A DNA stretch of 64,000 nucleotides from Argyresthia goedartella. Lineage: Eukaryota; Arthropoda; Insecta; Lepidoptera; Argyresthiidae. The notes below the pieces were generated by a model. It had not been told where the DNA came from. It made no database searches and saw only the letters and a program-made list of their open reading frames with translations. Location: NCBI GenBank assembly GCA_949825045.1, contig OX463829.1:30806715-30870714 (forward strand). The letters run 5' to 3'. Made by a program: the position numbers and the translations under genes. Of this stretch, positions 41,646-52,877 are shown one piece after another; within the stretch, counting starts at the first letter, position 1; every line of letters starts with the position of its first letter.

Positions 41646-42314
41646 AACCCCCCACTTGTTCCATGTTCCATGAGCCCAATCCTGTATGCCGCCCGACAGT
41701 GGATGGGCAGCCCACTACATCGGACTTGGCAGGAGAACCAAACGCCAGCGGGGTAACCACTGGGTAAAGTGCTGTTTGAAAGTGCTGTGTATATTCATAT
41801 TCATTCATTCATATTCTTTATTGCACAGAAGCATAAGCTTAAGCATAAGAGATAACTCTAAAGACATCTCCAACGAACATACCCTAGATATCTTTGTACC
41901 CCTAGTACCTTCAAAACAAAACTTTTAAACATTTATAGAAAAAAGCAAACATAAAACAAACATAGATTTAACTTCTTACTAAGTACTTACACTACATATT
42001 TAAGTAATGAATTTTTGATAAGTCAAATAATTAAGTAATATAGCAGATAACATTTAATTAAGCATGCTGTCAGGACATCTGAAGGTTTAATCACTAGTTT
42101 AATATGTAAAAACATTATTCTAAGACATGCAATGTGAGTTTACAGTAATGTTCTGCAATAAAATAAAATTAAAATAAAATAAAATAAAGAAAGATTTCTA
42201 CCAGCAAACCTAGGCAGGGCAGGAAAATTTGTGCAACAGGAAAGTCCTAGTGCGCAATAAAATTATATACCTCTCATTATTTACGAAACTAAAACATAAT
42301 CATTTAATATATAT
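41646..42314. other. Non-coding, probable LINE 3' UTR remnant
   Basis: The stretch tattcatattcattcattcatattctttattgcac (41788-41826) looks like the reversed tail of a LINE (repeat tail then poly(A) signal), followed by A/T-rich sequence with aaaataaaat repeats at 42160-42187. No coding sequence. Confidence 0.4.
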
Positions 42315-42571
42315 CCCACCAAAAACATTCTGTAAAAAACTAGCCAAGTCTCGATGGAGCTGCTTGTTTATCTCTAAAAAGTAATGAAATCTAGACAAAG
42401 TCGTGCCAAGTCTAAGGTTCCATTCCAACACAACATTAACTATAATAATAAAGAAATCGCAGTAAGGAACCTTAGACTTGGCACGACTTTGTCTAGATTT
42501 CATTACTTTTTAGAGATAAACAAGCAGCTCCATCGAGACTTGGCTAGTTTTTAAAAAATGTTTTTGGTGGG
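42315..42571. mobile_element. 257-bp fold-back (MITE-like) element
   Basis: Arms 42335-42421 and 42466-42552 are 87-bp inverted repeats that I read as perfect, around a 44-bp loop. An outer inverted repeat cccaccaaaaacatt / aatgtttttggtggg closes the element. No clear target duplication was found, so the superfamily is undecided. RNA from it would form a long hairpin. Confidence 0.8.
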
Positions 42572-42630
42572 ATTTCACTTCTTTTTGTAGAAACGTAGGT
42601 TTATTGATTTATTTTATTAGATTTTCTTAT

Positions 42631-45415
42631 TTAACACAGTATTTTTCTTTTTAGGAGTAGTTTATTTATTATTACAATCTTTCTTTTCTTTTTTTCCGGT
42701 TCTGATTCTTGTACAGTAGCAACAGTTTTTCCTATTGCCCATTCGAGTTCATTATTTATTCTTGTAGACGGTTTAGATGGTTTAATTTCTGAAATATCGG
42801 TGCGGTATTTACGCCTAAGCCGGTTGTATTCGGTGATCGCTGAAGCTTGAGCTTTTATACTCTTGAAGTCAACATTTATGAGGTGCACCCAATGAAGATT
42901 GGTTACTCGTGAAAGCGCCACGTAGGCTTGGCCACAAGAGAATATGGAGGTACCAATGTCCATGAGGGTATTTTTTAGACTTAGACCTTGGCTCTTGTGA
43001 ATTGTTAGGGCATACGCCACACAGATTGGGAATTGTTCTCTGTACACGTATGCCCGGGGTATACGTGTTTTGACTTAATAGGCAATCATTCGTGAATCAA
43101 ATTATTAGCGAATTTTACTACCAATTGTTTAGGCTTTGTTTGGTCTTCCGGTTCCCACCTCACTTTTTGTACAACGCCTATCGACCCATTCACTAAACCT
43201 AAACTAACTCTTTAATGATTATAGTTTCTTCCAGTCCAGCAGTCATCGACGCATCATCTTCATATTTTTGTAAACATACCGGGGCTTTTGTTATCATACA
43301 TTTTGAACAATCCAAGGAATCTTTAGCAACTAACTTTATGTCGGGGTGCAGAATCACTTTTAACATAGCATTATTTAATTGCATATACATATTTCTATTC
43401 GGTAGTAAACAAACAGTATCTTCTGGTAAGATCCTCAAACATTGTGCTATTTCCATTAACCTTCCTTCATTGGAATGCGAGAGTAGAGGTATCAATCGGT
43501 CAGACAGTATATCTCTGTCAGATTGAGTTATCACTCCTACTCTGATACTTTTTAACATTTCTACAAACGTAGAATCATCCAAATGCATCCATATCCATAT
43601 CCATGTGTCATATTTAGCGTAAGTTCGTCGTAACTAAAAAGTTCAGTCCATAAGTTTGGAATATATTGGAAAGCCTATAAGTTTATTAATTTCTGAAGGG
43701 GTTAGTTTTTCAAATGGTGACTTTTCTCTAACGGGTGGAAGTTGCAAAAGATCCCCAAGCACTAAAATATGTTTGTTTCCAAACCAACCATCTTCTACAT
43801 CAGAAGTATCAAACACTTCAAATAAACGAAGATTTATGTAGGCTAAAGTTACATTAGATATCATAGACACTTCATCTATAATAAATAATTCGACAGTTTT
43901 TAAGTCTGTCCTTAAAACTTGAAGTACTTCGTCTGAAAGCGGTTTGAATTTAGGAGTTTGTTTATGCTCTACGGGCAGTTGTAGTAATCTGTGAACAGTT
44001 AATCCGTTTACGTTAAATGCTGCAATTCCAGTCGGGGTAGTTATAGCAACATTTTTATGCAGGTTGTTTTTAATCCATATTTTTAAGCTTTTTATTAAAT
44101 AGCTCTTGCCGGTGCCACCGGTGCCACTAACAAAATGTCGCGATATTTCTTTTTGGTTCGTAATTTTATAAGTGACTGTATCAAATACCTTTTTTTGGTC
44201 AGAATTCAGTTTATCTATCATTGCTTGCTCATTAATTTCAGAAATATCCGCTTCAACTAAATCAAAGTTGTTTAAATCGTCCATAGCATTCACCGCTTCC
44301 GAAGCTTCAAACTCTAAAAAATTGTCGGGTCCTTCATCTACTATGTTTTCCCTTTCTTCGTTTAGTTCTGCTACTTTTTCTTCTACCTTTTCAAAGGCTG
44401 TTTGTAAATTATTTCGTAATTCAGCCCGTAAATTTCCGTAGCGTAACGCTTCTTGTAAATCGTCCTTTACAGCATTAAATACTTCTGTGTATGTCTCATG
44501 TTGCATTTTTAGGTCATCTAGTATTCTCCAAGGTTTAAATAATAACAACAAAGAAAAGAAATAATTTTCTGGCATTTGCTCTACATCATACAGGTAATAG
44601 TTAATTAGGTATGGTCTGTCTCGTTTTTTTAAGTATTTTTTATTTGCTAAAACATAATACTCTACTTTATTTGAAACAGGCCGTGTATTAACTAAATCGT
44701 AGAATTTCGAAAAGTCAAATAGATTTATGTCTTGTAATTCGTCAGGTCTGGCAGGGTAAACGTTGTCTATCCATAATCGTAATATATGACAGTGGAATTC
44801 GGGTGCAGTCATTTCAGATTTCGATTTAACTCTGCGATTACGATGAATGTTTACGTCTAACCATCTTATTGTTGTTTGTAGGTCCGTGCCGTAAAGTGGT
44901 ATTCCCAATAATGTATCGCTGGCTTCTAAAGCTCCGCATTCTCGATTCGATAATACTCTGAGACCAATATTATATAACCGGTTACTAAGACTTTTTGTAG
45001 AGTTGATATCGTTAAACATGTCGGTTGCATGGGTCTGTTCACTTTTATTAGTATACTTGGTCACATAATAGTTCAAAATGGCTGTTTTCTCTTAAACATA
45101 TTGAATGTCAATATTTCCATTCCACGCCAACAGCAAAGCTGGATTGTAGTCATTAATCATATCTGACTCCTTTGAGCGGACAATATTGTAGAGACGATTA
45201 TTAGAGCTAAGAGTTTTTCTTGCCGCTATAGTTTGAAAAATGTCTCTTATGATAAGAGAATCCGTCACTGTTCGAGGAAATCCAAAACGCCAAATTGAAA
45301 CAAATCCTTTTTTCGTTTTTTTTCTCCTCATGCAATAACTGTTATGTTTATGCATTTGATACGAAGTGACCCGTTGATGTAAAGTAGGAGAAATATCTTT
45401 TTTTTGGAATGGCAC
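42631..45415 (-). pseudogene. Helitron-type Pif1-like helicase, degraded
   Basis: Read from 45415 downwards: a Helitron middle region (RFGFPR, YNPALLLAWNGNIDIQYV), a TAA stop at about 45092, then in the same frame YYVTKYTNKSEQ, the Walker A loop GTGGTGKSYLIKS, Walker B-like FIIDEVSMIS and LGDLLQLPPV (to 43643), then in other frames a middle piece (43199-43588) and the helicase C-terminus (HKSQGLSL, GQAYVALSRVTN; 42631-43047). Helitrons replicate by rolling circle; this helicase belongs to the Rep-helicase fusion. The HUH nuclease domain is not visible upstream, and at least one nonsense and two frameshift breaks disable it. Confidence 0.87.
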
Positions 45416-46267
45416 ATGTCACGTATTTTAAAGGGGAATTATAAAACGATCGAATAAAAAACGAATTCAGCAAATGATCACTGAGCGAATGGCCATGAAC
45501 AGCCGGAATACTTGAAATGAGCGAAAAAAAGCACTAAATTGAGCATTTTTTTCTGATAATAATAAAATTCAGAACGAGCTTCCAAAAAGTGGGCATTTCA
45601 GATATTAAAATTCTAACCGTGCGACCAAATTACTAAGTGAGCGACTAGAAATACAGAGAGGACAAATTCAATAATGGATCACAGAAAGCCAATATTGGCT
45701 AGAGTAGGTAATTGTGGCTAAATTTAAATTGGATTATAGGTTAGGTTAGAACTTAGAAGAAGCAACCCCGGAGCGTAGCGGAGCGGACCGTATTCAAAGA
45801 AACAATAAAATTGGCTAGAGTAGGTTATTGTGGCTAAATTTCAATGGGGTTATATGTTAGGTTAGAACTTAGAAGAAGCAACCCCGGAGCGTAGCGGAGC
45901 GGAGCGGAGCGAAGCGTATTCAAAGAAATAATAAAATTGGCTAGAGTAGGTTATTGTGGCTAAATTTCAATTGGGTTATAGGTTAGGTTGTGACTTAGAA
46001 GAAGCAACCACGGACAAGAGCGGAGCGTATGCAAAGAAAAGCTTCTCATTTTGTATTTGTAAGTTGTTGTTCTGTTTATTTCTCCTCACCCGCAGTTACG
46101 TCGCTCGTCGCTGACTTAGTAATACAATAACCTAAATTAATTATTTTTATCACTTCAAACTTTAATTTACAGTCACTCGTTTAAATACTACCCATTTAGA
46201 AATAACTGACGCTACCTGGTCTATAGATGACTAATGTAAAATTGGTGCATCCTTAACCCATCACATT
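45416..46267. other. Non-coding region upstream of Helitron fragment
   Basis: No gene. It includes Helitron-associated short motifs (gagcgaatggccatgaacagcc, aaatgagcgaaaaaaa) near 45485-45535, matching in reverse 25925-25965, and the minisatellite listed separately. 46041-46267 is unremarkable and is the last non-telomeric sequence before the telomere-type array. Confidence 0.5.
45697..46040. repeat. Minisatellite, three units of about 102-126 bp
   Basis: Units begin at 45697, 45813 and 45939, each starting ggctagagtaggt and containing ttaggttag..acttagaagaag and a cgga/gcgga purine block that itself varies (gcggagcggagcggagcg in unit 2). Confidence 0.85.
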
Positions 46268-46269
46268 AA

Positions 46270-47175
46270 ATGGAAGTCGACATCCTGGACAGTCGATGGG
46301 GCTTCGAGGAACATTTCCGTCGCCTGGTCTCCCGGCTTGAGCGGACAGATGGTGCTCTACACCGACTGCTGCCAAACCTTGGGGGCCCTGAGGAGGGAGT
46401 CCGCCGCCTCTACGGGGGCGTACTGCGGTCCATGGCCCTTTACGGGGTGCCCGTCTGGTCACCTCGACTGACGGGCGTCCGGCGCAACAGAGCACCTCTC
46501 TGTAGCGTCCAACGTAAGGTGGCCATTCGGAACGCAAGAGTTTACCGGACGATATCCTTTGAGGCGGCCACTATCCTGGTGCGCTTTCTTCCGCTGGACC
46601 TCCTGGCAGAGATGGACGCGCGGGTGTATGCGCGTCTCCACCGCGAGGAGGCGGAGGATAGAACGCCGACGGAAATTCGGCAGGAAGAGCGGCGAGCCGC
46701 AATCGCGAAGTGGCGCGAGAGGCTTTCTGAGCCATGCATCTCGCGCCAGCGCGCCGTAGGCGCTATCCTGCCGAACCTCGAAGCCTGGCTCGAAAGAAAG
46801 ACGTACGTCACCTTCCGGCTGACGCAGGTGCTTACCGGACACGGTTGTTTCGGTGAGTACCTGTATCGGATCGGACGCGAACCGACGGCGCAGTGTCACC
46901 ATTGCGGGAGCGACCAGGACTCAGCCCAGCACACGCTGGAGGAATTCCCCGCGTGGGCCTCCGAGCGAGAAGTCCTGGTGGCCCGGATCGGGCGAGACCT
47001 CTCTCTGCCAGCAGTAGTTGCGGCTATGCTGACGGATCAAGAGTCGTTGAGCGCAGTGGTCTCCTTCTGCGAAGCAGTAATGCTCCAGAAGGAGGACGCG
47101 GAGCGGGATCGGGAGAGGGCTGATCCCGCTCGTAGGCGCAGACGACGCAGGGGCGGTGCCGTGGGCCGCCCTTGA
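46270..47175 (+). CDS. SART-like ORF2, C-terminal fragment
   Basis: A 301-residue open frame from ATG 46270 (an incidental start). It covers the RT thumb and the region after it (LYGVPVWSP, YRTISFEAATILVRFLPLDLL), then FRLTQVLTGHGCFGEYLYRIG, then a zinc-finger-like segment CHHCGSDQDSAQHTLEEF. In R1-clade proteins the last position of that motif is normally Cys; here it is Phe, suggesting decay. It ends in a highly basic tail (RRRRRRRGGAVGRP). No RT catalytic motif is included, so it is a remnant with no expected function. Confidence 0.8.
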   Translation: MEVDILDSRWGFEEHFRRLVSRLERTDGALHRLLPNLGGPEEGVRRLYGGVLRSMALYGVPVWSPRLTGVRRNRAPLCSVQRKVAIRNARVYRTISFEAATILVRFLPLDLLAEMDARVYARLHREEAEDRTPTEIRQEERRAAIAKWRERLSEPCISRQRAVGAILPNLEAWLERKTYVTFRLTQVLTGHGCFGEYLYRIGREPTAQCHHCGSDQDSAQHTLEEFPAWASEREVLVARIGRDLSLPAVVAAMLTDQESLSAVVSFCEAVMLQKEDAERDRERADPARRRRRRRGGAVGRP

Positions 47176-47269
47176 GCCTTATGGCTATCCCTGTAGGTCG
47201 GGAGAAAGAATACATCTACAGTAATCCCTGCTTGGCGTAAGTGGCCCCTAAAAGGGAACCGGAGTTATG

Positions 47270-47297
47270 GGCGTTCAGACTTCCAACTCTGAACGCC
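47270..47297 (+). promoter_or_regulatory. Stem-loop in SART-like 3' UTR
   Basis: GGCGTTCAGA and TCTGAACGCC form a perfect 10-bp stem with an 8-nt loop. It is present unchanged at 57662-57689 and 58201-58228. Hairpins in the 3' UTR of several LINEs are recognised by their reverse transcriptase. Confidence 0.7.
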
Positions 47298-47655
47298 TAT
47301 GACTCCAAGACTACGACTGGGAGGGCACCTGAAGCTCTCCCAGGGCGGTCGCTGGCGGTTGCAAGCGGTCGGGGCGGGGGCCCTTGATCGCAACAGTGCG
47401 CCGCGAGGAGTTTACGACGGGATTGGTTGTGGCTGTTCCCGTCGTGAAGTGGGAGGAAGTTGAGATGCTTCCTCCCTGGGTGCTGGGGACAGTTCCGGTG
47501 CGTGTCACCAGCGGTCCCGGAGCTGCCCTCACCATGCACCATGATGGCCACCCCGGGGGTTTTTAGTGGGTGCAAGCCCCACATAACCGCCCTGGCACCC
47601 CCGCGCCTCGGCGGTATCCGTCAGGGATTTTCCCCCGGGCATCAAAAAAAAAAAA

Positions 47656-47688
47656 GGTTAGGTTAGGTTAGGTTAGGTTAGGTTAGGT
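47656..47688 (+). repeat. (TTAGG)n telomere repeat, about 6-7 units
   Basis: Uninterrupted GGTTA repeats between the poly(A) of the SART-like element and the poly(T) (tail of a - strand element) beginning at 47689. Confidence 0.93.
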
Positions 47689-48121
47689 TTTTTTTGTTTT
47701 TTAATAGAGTGCATAATATGGGAAAATCCATCATGGACACCTGGGAAGGAGACCCAAGTAGTGTCGGACTTCTACCGACTAAAAACCCATATGCATGCCC
47801 TTTACACAGTTAATCCCCTGTCGTAGACAAGGCCCTTGTTTATACAATTTTATTTTATTTAAAAGGTGTGCCTTAATGACATAAAAATAACTTAACCTTA
47901 ACTTAAAATTTAACATAGAAAGAAGCAATGGGAAAGCATTGGCTTTATTTTATTTAGTTTTTTTGTTTTTCTCTCTTTTTTTTTTGTTTTTTTTTTTGTT
48001 TGTTTTTTTTTTTTTTGCTCTTATTCTCTTATTTATTCCTAGTCTTAATTATTACAACTTTTATAACATCTATGATATTAACTTATATTCTCATAATATA
48101 ATTATATCATAGTTTAATAAA

Positions 48122-49708
48122 CTATTTGTTTCTTATATTTACTTTTGTAACTATTCTTTTACAGAATTCTAAGAATTTTTCTCTATAGGTATCAATAAGT
48201 TTTGAAAAATTTTCCTCAGTGATTTGCAAGCCAATCTCCTGCTCCAGATTAAATCTTGCCTTGGAAATGATTGGGCATTCTGTTATAATATGAGTAATCG
48301 TTTCCTCTACATCTGGGTCACAGGCGCACGCTGGACTCCCCTTGCACTTGAAGCGATTCAAATACGCAGAGAACCCACCGTGCCCCGTGAAAAGCTGAGT
48401 CGTGACTTGATTGTGCTCTACATTTTTTGCAAATTTATATGCCACAGTCGCGTCCGGGAAGAACAATTTGGTTACGGCACCAGTATTACCATCCTTATAT
48501 CTCCTGTTCCATTCTTCAATCGTATCCAGGCGGTTCCTGCGCTTGACGAATGAAACAGGGCACTGGTCATAATGAGGTCGGGTTTTTGATCTTAGGGCGG
48601 CCTCCTTTGCCAGCTGATCGGCTCTCTCATTTCCCTGCAGTCCCACGTGCGCTTTGATCCAGAACAAGGATACAGTCTTGTTCTGGAGTAGGCATAATCT
48701 AATGGTGTTTCTTATTTCGACTGCGAGGGGATGAGAAGAGTCGCAGTTTATTGCAGTCTGGAGGGCCGCCATGGAGTCGCTAAAGATGGCGAACGTAGTT
48801 TCTCCGCGTTTGTGGATTTCCCTGACCGCTTGGCAGAGAGCTAAAAGTTCCGCCTGGTAGACGGTACAGTACGACGACAAGGCAAGCTTGAGGGTCCGAA
48901 CCTCGGTGTCCCCTTTCCACACGGAGAGCGCCGCGCCCACTTTTCCCTCAATCTTACTGCCATCCGTGTACATCCGAACATCGAAGTTCTTATAGTCGTT
49001 GTACTGCTGCTCGTCCACCAGACTACTAAATTCAAGCGCGACTTGTTCAGCGGGATGTGGGAGATCTGTTGCTGGAGCCATTCGCTCTATCTCTCGATCG
49101 CACAGAGCAGGCTGGGGCACCCCTTTCTTAGCTTCGTATAATGAGGCTGCCTCACGTATTCTCAAGTCCAGAGGCAGTATTCCGGCCAGAATCAGGGCCG
49201 AGTTGAGGGAGACTGTCCGGTACGCTTTACACATCTTTTGTGCGAAGCCTCTCTGCACCACGCTAAGCTGTTTGCGGATTCCTAACTTCCTTGCAGCTGG
49301 TGCCCATGCACTTGCAGCGTATAATATTATTGATTCTACTGCTGCCGTGTAGATGGTTTTGGTCACTTCAGGGTTTAAGCCCCAGCTAACGCGTGCTGCT
49401 CTCGCCAGCTGTTTGTAGATCGTGATGGCTTTCTTACAGGCTAGGGTGACGTGCTTGTTGAAAGTTAGTCTGCTGTCAATGGTTAGCCCTAGCAATTTGA
49501 TTTCTTCTGACATGCCGATGTCGATCCCGCCCATCCTCAGACGCGGGGTGTCATACTTGAGTTTTTTGGTGACAACCATGGCACAGGTCTTATGTGGTGC
49601 AAATTTTAAGCGGTTTCTGACTCCCCACGCCCGAACGTGTTCAAGAGCGGGATTGGCCAGTCCTTCAATTTCGAGAGCTGTTTTGCCATCAAAAACCATC
49701 ACGACATC
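48122..49708 (-). pseudogene. TRAS-like copy 1 ORF2, C-terminal part with RNase H
   Basis: Downstream of the nested insertion, ORF2 continues from just after the catalytic FADD: thumb region (EIKLLGLTIDSRLTF, WGLNPEVTKTIY, YRTVSLNSALILAGILPLDL), then RNase H (MYTDGSKIEGKVGAA, VYQAELLALCQAV, FSDSMAALQ, KAHVGLQGNERADQLA) and a terminal zinc motif (CACDPDVEETITHIITECP). The frame is intact over this part. RNase H removes template RNA during second-strand synthesis. It is closely similar to copy 2 at 62273-64000. Confidence 0.88.
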
Positions 49709-50233
49709 ATAATTCATAATTCATAATTCATAATTCATAATTCATTTATTGATTTGTGAGACACAAGTACATCAGGTGTAATGGTTGAAAAAATATAGCT
49801 TCTTTTGTGCTCTACCTAAATAGGCATACAAATCTTATGTCACAAGTAAATCTTTTTAAATAATTTTATAAAAATACAATTAAATACAGAATGTCAAAAA
49901 TTAAAAGATTCAGTTAATATTAAAAAAACAATTTAAATAAATACAAAATTAATGTCAATGATAAAAATATACATGTCAGCGTGTCAATAATTACAAACTA
50001 AATTAATAAATATCTGATCTAAATTACAATTTATCTTCAAAGAACTCTTTCATGTCATAATAGCATTTATTAGTCAGCATGTCATATAATTTACTTTTAA
50101 ATTGAATAGTATTTAGCGATTTTAGATTATCTGGCAACTTGTTATATATTTTTGGTCCCATGACCACAATGCTTTTTTGTTTGAAGGCTGTTTTACAGGA
50201 TTCAATTTTTAGTTTATGTGGATGCCGTATTGT

Positions 50234-52875
50234 TCAAGAGCTATTTTCATGCGCCTTTGGAAATAGCGACTCGTTTGTTTTGACAAAGACAGCAACTTCA
50301 TATACATATAGACAGGTAAGTGTAAGAATTTTCAGTGCCTTAAAATATGGCTTACAGGTTTCGGTAGATTTTAACTGACACATCGCTCTCAGACATCTTT
50401 TTTGGGCTTTAAATATTGTAGTTACTTCAGTGCAATTGCCCCAAAATACAATTCCAAACCGCAATGTTGACATTACATACCCGTGGAAAGCTGACAGTAC
50501 GGCGTCTCTACTAACAATTTTTGATAACTTGTATAAGGCGTAGGCAGATTTACTAAGCTTATTGCACGTTACCTCGGCTTGGTATTTCCAGCTTAAGTTA
50601 TGATCTATCGTCAAACCTAAAAACTTGGTGACATGTTCTTGCTGGATTGCTACATTGTTGTATACCAAGTTTACAGGAGGTGGATTGGTTTTTTGTGTAA
50701 AGTGCATAATTTTAGTTTTGTTTAAGTTAGCCTTTAAACAGTTTGATTCTAGCCATGACATTATTTCTTGGAGAGTTTTATTTATTTCGTGTTCGTAATT
50801 TTTATTTTCTGATTTTTTTATGACCGCTGTGCTGTCGTCAGCAAAGAGGGTCATAGGGTAGCTTACATTCAGCGGCAAATCGTTAATGTAGAGCAAAAAA
50901 ATCAATGGGCCGAGTATACTGCCTTGCGGGACTCCATGTAGAGACAAGCGGTCATTTGAAGTATATGTTACTTCGTTGTTTGTCTCTATGCAAATATTTG
51001 AGAGTTGAGTTTGTTGTGTTCGCCCGTTTAAATATGATTTTATGAGTTTTAAAGCTGTACCTCTCACTCCATAGAATTCCATTTTTTGTAGCAAAATTTT
51101 GTGATTAACGTAGTCGAATGCTTTTGTCATGTCCATGTAAATAGCCGATACTAGAACTCTAGAATCTACGCATCGTATTATATCCGCAAGAAAGTCGTAT
51201 ATTGCGAGATTAATACTTTTTCCTTTTCTGAATCCTTTTTGCTGCTCTACTAATATATTATATTTATCGAGATAGTTGTAGACCGAATTATAAATAACAT
51301 TTTCAAATATTTTGGAAATAATTGGAATTAAGGCAATTGGTCTGTAATTGTGAACCGAGTTTTTATCGCCTTTTTTATAAATAGGCTTAATTATCGTTGT
51401 TTTCAATTTTGCAGGGAAAGTCCCGTTAACAATGCATAGATTTATTATGTGGCTTAGATGGGGTGAAATTATTTCATTAACGTATTTTATCACGTTAGTG
51501 CTTATGTTATCATAGCCTACGCTTGTTTTATTTTTTAATGATTTTATTATTTTGATTATGTCATACGAAATTGTAGGTGATATAAATAATGAAGATGGTT
51601 GAGAATTGAATTTTAGGTTATATGTCATATGTAGGTCCATAGGTGGAGTTGTTATTTGGTCTATGAAGTGGTCATTAAATGTGTTTGCAATTTTGATTGG
51701 GTCTGTAGTCAATGTATTATTATCGTCCTTTAGTTTTCTAATGGGTTCCCTGGGTTGATAAGGTTTAGTGCTGTTAATAATTTTCCAAGTTGTTTTTGAC
51801 TTATTAACTGACGTTCTAATAAAATGACTGTTTATAGATTTTTGTGTCAGCTTTATAATTTTTCTTAATCTTTGAGTATAAGTTTTTAGAGCAGATTTAT
51901 TGACTTCACTTGGATTTATCCTATTGTTCCAAAGCAGAGTCCTTTGCCTTTTTGTACATATTTTTATACCTTTTGATATCCATCTGACTCTCTTTTCGCA
52001 GGAGATTTTAATATATTTTAATGGGAAACATAGCTCATACAGCAAAAGAAAAATGTCAAGAAATCGGTTGTATGCCTCATTTGGGTCGTCAGTAGTGTAT
52101 AAGTCAGTAAATTTCCATTGATTTAGGTACTCTTTGAATTTTTTTAGATTTTCGTCACAGTAGTCCCTCCGTTTTATCCGCCAGAATTTCAGTTTACATG
52201 TTTTTTTGACATTGCATTTCAATATTTGAGCTGTATGGTCAGACAAACCTAAATCGACGACCTCAGCCTGACAGCAAGTAGCATCATTGTGAGCAAAATT
52301 GTCAATGCATGTTTTGCTTTGTAGTCTTGTGGGCTCATTTATTGCTAAGGTTAAGTTGTGACTTGTTAAGATATGGATAAATTTTTGAGAGGTTTTATTT
52401 GGCTTCAAAATGTCTATATTAAAGTCACCACAGAGTACAACTGTCTTGTCACGTTTTTTGTTAATTAATTTCAGCAACTTATTTAATTGTGTGAAGAAAA
52501 TTTTTAATTCCGTAGCTAACATTTTTGGGACTCTATAGAGACATAGTATTATAAACGCGTAGTCTGTCAGCTCTACTGCACAACATTCCATATTACTTGA
52601 AATAGAAATGTCCTGCAGCTCTACACTTTTATATTTTATCCCGTTCTTCACAAGTATACATGCACCTCCCCTTTTTACATTTTGTCTGGAGTAACATGAT
52701 GCCAAGTTATAGTTGGGTATGCATAGTTGATCCTCATATCCTGACTCTATAAAATGCTCTGTGCAACAAATTACATCTATACATTTTCCTAATGAATCTA
52801 AATTTGATAAATGTACACTTAACAAGTCTGATTTACTTATAAGTCCAGCTATGTTTTGATGTAAGATAGAGATAC
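50234..52875 (-). CDS. Nested LINE ORF2 (endonuclease and reverse transcriptase)
   Basis: An intact frame of roughly 880 residues. The N-terminal APE-like endonuclease begins with ILHQNIAGL just after the ORF1 stop (52840-52870), then CCTEHF, LCGDFNID, LSDHTAQ; RT follows with KTTIIKPIYKKGD, YRPIALIPIISKIFE, MDMTKAFDYVNH, VPQGSILGPLIFLLYINDL and TLFADDSTAV. No RNase H. No ATG precedes the endonuclease in this frame: the first open codons overlap the end of ORF1 in the +1 frame, next to a T6 run, so translation may need frameshifting or reinitiation at a non-AUG codon. The stop is at 50234. CR1-like clade by motif style. Confidence 0.9.
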
Positions 52876-52877
52876 TG

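Larger units (their letters stand above)
46268..47655 (+). mobile_element. SART-like R1-clade LINE, 5'-truncated, joined to (TTAGG)n
   Basis: The 3' part of an ORF2 (46270-47175), a GC-rich 3' UTR to about 47643 and a 12-base poly(A) run directly into GGTTAGG repeats. The element sense strand is the TTAGG strand, the orientation known for SART elements, opposite to TRAS. The same 3' UTR recurs at 57576-58048 and 58142-61372. The left flank is not telomeric. Confidence 0.75.

Noticed and set aside
47311..47666. Open frames in the GC-rich SART-like 3' UTR, repeated in the other copies
   Set aside because: They are present in all copies only because the copies are nearly identical; they lie after the ORF2 stop on both strands and show no domain.
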